Shown: positions 14,410-16,657 of the stretch, piece after piece
Numbering within the stretch: the stretch's first letter is position 1
How the letters are laid out: every line of letters starts with the position of its first letter
Origin: CAYMOV01 sp964392085
GTDB lineage: Bacteria; Oederibacteriota; Muellerivitia; Muellerivitales; Muellerivitaceae
Length of the DNA stretch: 16,657 nt
Reading direction: 5' to 3'
Assembly (NCBI GenBank): GCA_964392085.1
Contig: CAYMOV010000055.1
Coordinates: 1-16,657 of the forward strand
Notes under the pieces: model-generated
Told to the model about the DNA's origin: nothing
The model's database searches: none
The model's input: only the letters and a program-made list of their open reading frames with translations
Made by a program: the position numbers and the translations under genes

Positions 14410-15399
14410 ATGCCTGAAAACGTTACCGACATCACCATCATCGGGGCCGGCCCCGCGGGGCTCTTCGCCGGGTTCTACGCCGGCCTCCGCGGCATGAGCT
14501 GCCGCATCGTCGATTCCCTGGAGCTCCTCGGCGGCCAGGTGGCCGCCATGTACCCCGAGAAGGACATCTACGACGTGGCGGGTTTCCCCCGCGTCTCGGG
14601 TAAGGACCTGGTCAAGAACCTTGAGGAACAGGTGTCCCGATTCAAGCCCGACATCGTCTTGGGCGAGAAGATCATGGGCCTCACCAAGGGCGCCGACGGG
14701 GTGTTTGAGCTCACCAGCGTCTCCGGCAAGAAGTACTACTCCAAATCCGTATTGCTCACCCTGGGCATGGGCTCGTTCACCCCCAAGAAGTTCCCCCTGG
14801 CCGAGGTCGCCCAATACGAGGGCAAGGGGCTCCAGTACGGCATCCAGAGCCTGGCGCCTTTCAAGGGCAAGAAGGCCCTCATCGTGGGCGGCGGCGACTC
14901 GGCCCTCGACTGGGCCCTGATGCTGGAACCCATCTGCGAGAAGGTCACCCTGATCCACCGCCGCGACGGCTTCCGCGCCCATGAGAGCTCGGTCCAGAAG
15001 CTCCTGGCCTCCAAGGTCGAGGTCAAGCTCTGGTACGAGCTGAGGACCGTGCGGGGCAACGGCAAGGTCGAGGAGGCGGTGATCTACGAGAACCACACCA
15101 ACGCCGACGAGGTGCTGAAGGTGGACTTCGTGGTGCCGAACTTCGGGTTCTTGGCCTCGCTGGACTTCCTCAAGAGCTGGGGCCTGGAGCTGGTGAAGAA
15201 CAAGATCCCGGTGAACCCGAGGATGGAAACCAACATCCCCGGCGTCTACGCGGCGGGCGACATCGTGACCCACCCCGGCAAGCTGGACCTCATCGCCACG
15301 GGCTTCTCCGAGGGGGCCACGGCGGTCAACTTCGCCAAGGTTTACCTGAACCCCGGCGAGAAGGCGGAGCCGGGCCACAGCTCGAGCCTGAAACTATAA
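14410..15399 (+). CDS. Ferredoxin-NADP+ reductase, TrxB-like (YumC) type
   Basis: A 329-residue FAD enzyme passing electrons between reduced ferredoxin and NADP(H). FAD binding is seen in IIGAGPAGLFAGFYAGLRG (10-28) and ELLGGQVAAMYPEKDIYDV (38-56), and in the C-terminal YAAGDIVTHPGKLDLIATGF. The NADP site is IVGGGDSALDW (158-168) followed by HRRDGFRAHE (183-192). The redox CxxC of thioredoxin reductases is absent from the central domain, which assigns it to the homodimeric TrxB-type FNR group known from Bacillus YumC and Chlorobium. GGAG lies seven bases before the ATG at 14410; the frame extends to 14368 but the added residues are not conserved. It has its own likely promoter. Its neighbours suggest it returns KorAB electrons to NADPH, or the reverse. 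Confidence 0.92.
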   Translation: MPENVTDITIIGAGPAGLFAGFYAGLRGMSCRIVDSLELLGGQVAAMYPEKDIYDVAGFPRVSGKDLVKNLEEQVSRFKPDIVLGEKIMGLTKGADGVFELTSVSGKKYYSKSVLLTLGMGSFTPKKFPLAEVAQYEGKGLQYGIQSLAPFKGKKALIVGGGDSALDWALMLEPICEKVTLIHRRDGFRAHESSVQKLLASKVEVKLWYELRTVRGNGKVEEAVIYENHTNADEVLKVDFVVPNFGFLASLDFLKSWGLELVKNKIPVNPRMETNIPGVYAAGDIVTHPGKLDLIATGFSEGATAVNFAKVYLNPGEKAEPGHSSSLKL

Positions 15400-15423
15400 C
15401 GTTGTGCGGACCTAACCGGGCGG

Positions 15424-15569
15424 ACTCTCACGGGGGCTCAACAAAGGTTAGGGGTGTGTTTCGCCCAGGCTTTCGCCGGGTTTGACATGAGGGGCTTTGC
15501 CCCTCATGGGTTGAGAGCGTTCAGTCCTCGCGAGCCTGTGTACCCCGAGGCAACGATTCAAGCTGGTTG
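15424..15569 (+). ncRNA. Candidate structured RNA element, copy B (before sdhC)
   Basis: A 146-nt stretch with the plan of copy A. Outer stem: CTCTCA (15425-15430) with TGAGAG (15512-15517). Hairpin: ten pairs (15486-15495 with 15499-15508, TTT loop) containing AGGGG/CCCCT. CGTT (15518-15521) matches AACG (15552-15555), and GGGGT (15451-15455) matches ACCCC (15542-15546), again crossing the outer stem as a pseudoknot. GTACCCC, AACG and GCTGGTTG (15562-15569) have exactly the same spacing, 5 and 6 bases, as in copy A. It begins 24 bases after the reductase stop and ends 176 bases before sdhC. In this 346-base gap it is followed by the dispersed repeat. Confidence 0.6.
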
Positions 15570-15610
15570 AGTCGGTAAGCCTTTAGCGAAGACAGTTGAA
15601 CAACTTTGTT

Positions 15611-15714
15611 GTCCCTGTGTCTCCGTCCCGCCCGCTTTCCATGATATGGAGGCGGGACAGTCCCGCGGTCATTGGGGTTTGATTTTGAGCGCGGGACGTG
15701 TCTCTGTGGTGGAT
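15611..15714. repeat. Second copy of the CACAGAG-type dispersed repeat
   Basis: CGTGTCTCTGTGGTGGAT (15697-15714) is identical to 9363-9380, and in both copies it follows a TTTGATTTT tract. GTCCCGCCCGC (15625-15635) is the complement of 9288-9298. A short palindrome, GCGGGAC-A-GTCCCGC (15652-15666), lies inside. It separates RNA copy B from sdhC. No coding potential is credible. Confidence 0.6.
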
Positions 15715-15745
15715 GAGTTGTTCAGATCGTTGAGTTGGAGGGAAT

Positions 15746-16534
15746 GTGGATAACGTGGATGTCCGTACCCAAAAGGGCCTGGGCGTGACCCAGCGCCTCG
15801 ACGCATGGTGGACCATGCCGGCCCTGATGGCCCTCGGCCTGCTGGTGTTCATCGTTTACATGACCTGGGCCGCCCTGACGCCTTACGCCGCCGACGGAAC
15901 GCCCCTTTATAAGTGGGGTTCCTACATGGCCCCGACCTTCTCGCCCCTCTTCAACCCCAACTGGCTCAAGGCCCTGCCCTTCGGTTTGTCCTCGCCGGCG
16001 GTGTTGATCCTCTGGGCCCCGGCGGGGTTCCGCGCCACCTGCTACTACTTCCGAAAGGTGTATTACCGGGTCGTCTTCCTCGACCCGGCGGCCTGCGCCG
16101 TGGGTGAGAGCCGGCCGAACTACTCGGGCGAGCAGAAGTTCCCCTTTATCCTGCAGAACCTCCACCGGTACTTCTTCTACATGGCCGTCCTGCTGGTGAT
16201 CAACCACTGGTTCGACTTCGCCAAGTCCTTCACGATGGAAGGCCCCAAGGACTACCACGTCGGGATGGGCACCCTGATCTCGGCCACCGACACAATCTTC
16301 CTCACGATGTACGTGGGCTCCTGCCACGCCTGGCGCCATATCGTCGGGGGGAGCATCGACTCCTTCTCGACCTGTCCCATGGGAAGTTTCCGCCACGGGG
16401 CCTGGTGCAAGGTCACCAAGCTGAACGAGAAGCACGGCGACTGGGGCTGGATCTCCATGTACACCATCATCGCCGCCGACCTGTACGTGCGCTTGCTCGC
16501 GATGGGCGTCATCACCGACCTGAGGATCTTCTAA
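15746..16534 (+). CDS. sdhC: Succinate dehydrogenase/fumarate reductase membrane subunit, five-helix type
   Basis: Anchors the Sdh/Frd complex and exchanges electrons with the quinone pool. The 262 residues hold about five hydrophobic helices (near 24-45, 82-100, 140-158, 174-196 and 234-256), like single-subunit type B anchors that carry two hemes. His140, His154, His194 and His198 lie in or at helices 3 and 4 (NLHRYFFYM, VINHWF, SCHAWRHIVGG) and are heme-ligand candidates. An insert with FLDPAACAVGESRPNYSG (111-128) precedes helix 3. The start is GTG: GGAGGG (15737-15742) is only three bases before it, so GTG at 15755 is an alternative. The sdhA start follows two bases after the stop, which supports the assignment. 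The overlapping ATG at 15744 is in another frame. Confidence 0.85.
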   Translation: MDNVDVRTQKGLGVTQRLDAWWTMPALMALGLLVFIVYMTWAALTPYAADGTPLYKWGSYMAPTFSPLFNPNWLKALPFGLSSPAVLILWAPAGFRATCYYFRKVYYRVVFLDPAACAVGESRPNYSGEQKFPFILQNLHRYFFYMAVLLVINHWFDFAKSFTMEGPKDYHVGMGTLISATDTIFLTMYVGSCHAWRHIVGGSIDSFSTCPMGSFRHGAWCKVTKLNEKHGDWGWISMYTIIAADLYVRLLAMGVITDLRIF

Positions 16535-16536
16535 CC

Positions 16537-16657
16537 ATGGCCACCTCCCAGATTGAAACCCACGAATACGACGTCTTGGTGGTCGGGGCCGGCGGGGCGG
16601 GCCTGCGGGCCGCCATCGAGGCCGCGAACCAGGGCGCCAAGACCGGCATGGTCAGCA
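16537..16657 (+). CDS. sdhA: Succinate dehydrogenase/fumarate reductase flavoprotein subunit (5' part only)
   Basis: The first 40 codons of the catalytic subunit that interconverts succinate and fumarate with covalent FAD. EYDVLVVGAGGAGLRAAIEA (10-29) is the FAD-binding beta-alpha-beta unit in the form typical of SdhA/FrdA, including the GAGGAGLRAA core. The start is ATG at 16537, two bases after the sdhC stop. The histidine that binds FAD and the active site lie beyond the window edge. The iron-sulfur subunit gene is not visible and is expected downstream. Confidence 0.88.
   Translation, partial: MATSQIETHEYDVLVVGAGGAGLRAAIEAANQGAKTGMVS

Noticed and set aside
14410..15399. Thioredoxin reductase
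   Set aside because: The fold is the same, but the redox-active CxxC is absent, and the ferredoxin neighbour favours ferredoxin-NADP reductase.

Overview
The window is a high-GC bacterial segment, most likely from an uncultured Gram-negative lineage. The evidence for this is a lipobox-bearing lipoprotein, nucleotide-sugar and polyprenol-type glycosylation genes, ferredoxin-dependent central metabolism and dispersed intergenic hairpins. I cannot assign a phylum from sequence alone. No complete mobile element, CRISPR array, tRNA or rRNA is visible.

Left part (1-6009, minus strand). A tightly packed envelope-glycan cluster is read right to left. It holds a large GT-C-type membrane glycosyltransferase with a probable C-terminal PA14-like domain, a LegB-type NAD-dependent 4,6-dehydratase, a sugar-1-phosphate nucleotidyltransferase, an SDR resembling GDP-4-keto-6-deoxymannose reductases, and a DPM1/GtrB-like GT2 enzyme cut by the window edge. 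The last four overlap by 1-4 bases (TGATG or ATGA), so they are almost certainly translationally coupled. Together they look like a pathway that activates, modifies and transfers a sugar to a lipid carrier.

Middle (6080-10370, plus strand). This part holds a divergently read lipoprotein, an ECF sigma factor overlapping (ATGA) a membrane-bound putative anti-sigma protein with a FlgD-like C-terminal domain, a clear rho-independent terminator, a small unrecognised protein with a TPR membrane protein behind it, and a secreted Pro/Thr-rich protein. A dispersed repeat with 14-bp inverted arms lies between the TPR gene and the secreted protein gene.

Right part (10655-16657, plus strand). This is an electron-transfer and TCA-cycle block. 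It contains the 2-oxoacid (probably 2-oxoglutarate):ferredoxin oxidoreductase genes korA and korB, a ferredoxin with four CxxCxxCxxxC motifs and a TTG start, a TrxB-type ferredoxin-NADP+ reductase, a five-helix succinate dehydrogenase membrane subunit, and the first 40 codons of sdhA. The enzymes could pass electrons from 2-oxoglutarate to ferredoxin and then to NADP+, with succinate oxidation or fumarate reduction encoded next door.

Most interesting signal. The gaps korB-ferredoxin and FNR-sdhC each carry a ~140-nt non-coding element with the same architecture and the same spaced sequence blocks (ACTCTCAC; an AGGGG/CCCCT hairpin; AGCGTT; GTACCCC-N5-AACG-N6-GCTGGTTG). The outer stem and a pseudoknot-like pairing are kept although the bases differ. 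I recognise no described riboswitch class in it. The third gap (ferredoxin-FNR) holds a possible degenerate relative, together with a 17-bp duplication of the ferredoxin 3' end that allows two mutually exclusive hairpins. This looks like a candidate undescribed structured RNA family tied to central metabolism.
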